Below are positions 5,062 to 5,812 of a stretch of 5,812 bases of DNA, piece by piece. Every line of letters begins with the position of its first letter. The stretch's first letter is position 1. The translations under genes and the position numbers were made by a program. The stretch lies in NCBI GenBank assembly GCA_007133055.1, contig SLNM01000193.1, forward strand, positions 1-5,812. Reading direction: 5' to 3'. The notes beneath the pieces were generated by a model, which was not told where the DNA came from, searched no databases, and saw nothing but the letters and a program-made list of their open reading frames with translations. This DNA is from Lentisphaeria bacterium. Its GTDB lineage: Bacteria > Verrucomicrobiota > Lentisphaeria > Oligosphaerales > PUNB01.

Positions 5062-5805
5062 TCAAATCCGGCGAAGGCCCTGGCAGTCGGGGTAGTCTGA
5101 GCAGCCCCAGAACGGCTGGCCGACATGGTCGCCGCGCATTGCCTTGCGGTGGCGCATCGGCTTGCCGCACAAGGGGCACGGCGGTGTTTCCTGCGGGCTC
5201 GGCTGCCCGGCTGCCCGGTCAATCGCCGGCCGTGCCTGGCTGCGAACCGCATACATCCGTTCACTGAAACCGCCATGCTCGATAAAATCCCGGCTCAGGC
5301 TTTCGATCTGTTTTTTCAACAGGAAAGCCGCCTGATTCACGGCGCAGAACATAGCATTGGCAGCCAGTTCAGGCGAAGCTTTGGCCACAAACTCCACCAG
5401 CCCGTTCAGTCCGGTCAACTGCACCGTCCCCGGCTTGGCGGGCGGCAGATCGGCCACCCGGTCATGGCGCAGACGCTGCCGCATGGCCAGTGTCCTAGGC
5501 TCGTTCTTGTCCCAAACGGGGAGTCCGCGCTGGATCAAGAAACTCTTGAAATCCTTCAACAGTTCATCTGACAGACTGGCCCGGGCGACATTGGTCAGCT
5601 TCAACTCGCTCTTGCGCGAAGTTGCGGCCGCCCCACTGGCTTCGCTGATATTGCGCACACCGCTGCGAGCCGCCTGCACCATCTGGTCGTGAGTGCGCGA
5701 GGATTTTTTCAGGAATCGGTCGCAGAAAACAACGGTGGCGTCATAAATCGCCTCCGCCACTTTATAACTGCGCAGCTTTTCATAACCCCCATGGGGCAGG
5801 AGCAT
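5062..5805 (-). CDS. Four-helix-bundle suffix protein with topoisomerase-type C4 zinc ribbon
   Basis: The N-terminal part (about 6-95) matches the four-helix-bundle group related to proteins encoded in 23S rRNA intervening sequences and to Avd: YEKLRSYKVAEAIYDATVVF, RTHDQMVQAARSGVRNISEA and SELKLTNVARASLSDEL. A middle helical region (about 130-190) is typical of the version with a 'suffix' domain. The C-terminus holds CPLC (Cys210, Cys213) and Cys235/Cys241 with FWGCSDYPDC, a zf-C4_Topoisom zinc ribbon that binds nucleic acid in type IA topoisomerases. The reading frame stays open to the right edge, so the ATG at 5805 may not be the true start and the gene may be partial. Its cellular role is unknown; a nucleic-acid-binding role is inferred from the zinc ribbon. 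It lies upstream of, and reads toward, the tandem arrays. Confidence 0.88.
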   Translation of the reverse strand: MLLPHGGYEKLRSYKVAEAIYDATVVFCDRFLKKSSRTHDQMVQAARSGVRNISEASGAAATSRKSELKLTNVARASLSDELLKDFKSFLIQRGLPVWDKNEPRTLAMRQRLRHDRVADLPPAKPGTVQLTGLNGLVEFVAKASPELAANAMFCAVNQAAFLLKKQIESLSRDFIEHGGFSERMYAVRSQARPAIDRAAGQPSPQETPPCPLCGKPMRHRKAMRGDHVGQPFWGCSDYPDCQGLRRI

Positions 5806-5812
5806 CCCATCC

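Noticed and set aside
4842..5267. Collagen-like Gly-Pro-Val repeat protein on the plus strand
   Set aside because: The Gly-Pro-Val run is just the 9-bp array read in one frame; the array reads as repeat peptide in other frames too, and the rest is antisense to the four-helix gene.

Overview
The window looks like part of a chromosome from a heterotrophic, polysaccharide-degrading bacterium of the PVC superphylum (Lentisphaerota, Kiritimatiellota or Verrucomicrobiota). This is an inference from three things: a PEP-CTERM exported protein with an arginine-rich tail, a four-helix-bundle protein of the kind carrying a topoisomerase-type zinc ribbon, and gene spacers filled with short tandem repeats. 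A planctomycete or another environmental lineage cannot be excluded without a search.

All four credible genes lie on the minus strand, so transcription runs from high to low coordinates. From upstream to downstream they are: (1) a four-helix-bundle/zinc-ribbon protein (5062-5805, possibly starting beyond the right edge); (2) a family 43 glycoside hydrolase with a C-terminal discoidin-like domain (3281-4717); (3) a small secreted LamG-like protein with a PEP-CTERM anchor (2344-3102); (4) a six-hairpin (alpha/alpha)6 glycosidase (438-1868). Spacers of 344, 178 and 475 bp argue against one tight operon. Still, two carbohydrate-active enzymes and a surface-type protein in the same orientation suggest a loose glycan-use locus. 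Neither glycosidase has a visible signal peptide, so both probably act in the cytoplasm on imported oligosaccharides.

The most unusual content is in the spacers. The left 437 bp hold a 7-bp tandem array, a composite element of inverted and direct ATTATCCTGTC copies framed by AAGCTGTT repeats, a duplicated GCTTTAGCG motif and an 8-bp array. The 1869-2343 spacer holds a 17-nt imperfect inverted repeat and a palindrome cluster with 21-nt perfect arms. The 3103-3280 spacer holds paired 10-bp and 9-bp units, the latter touching a stop codon. The 4718-5061 spacer holds a 12-bp array that begins three bases from the GH43 start codon and a 12-copy 9-bp array built from two unit types in blocks. I saw no comparable arrays inside the genes. 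I found no tRNA, rRNA, CRISPR array, insertion sequence or recognised riboswitch.
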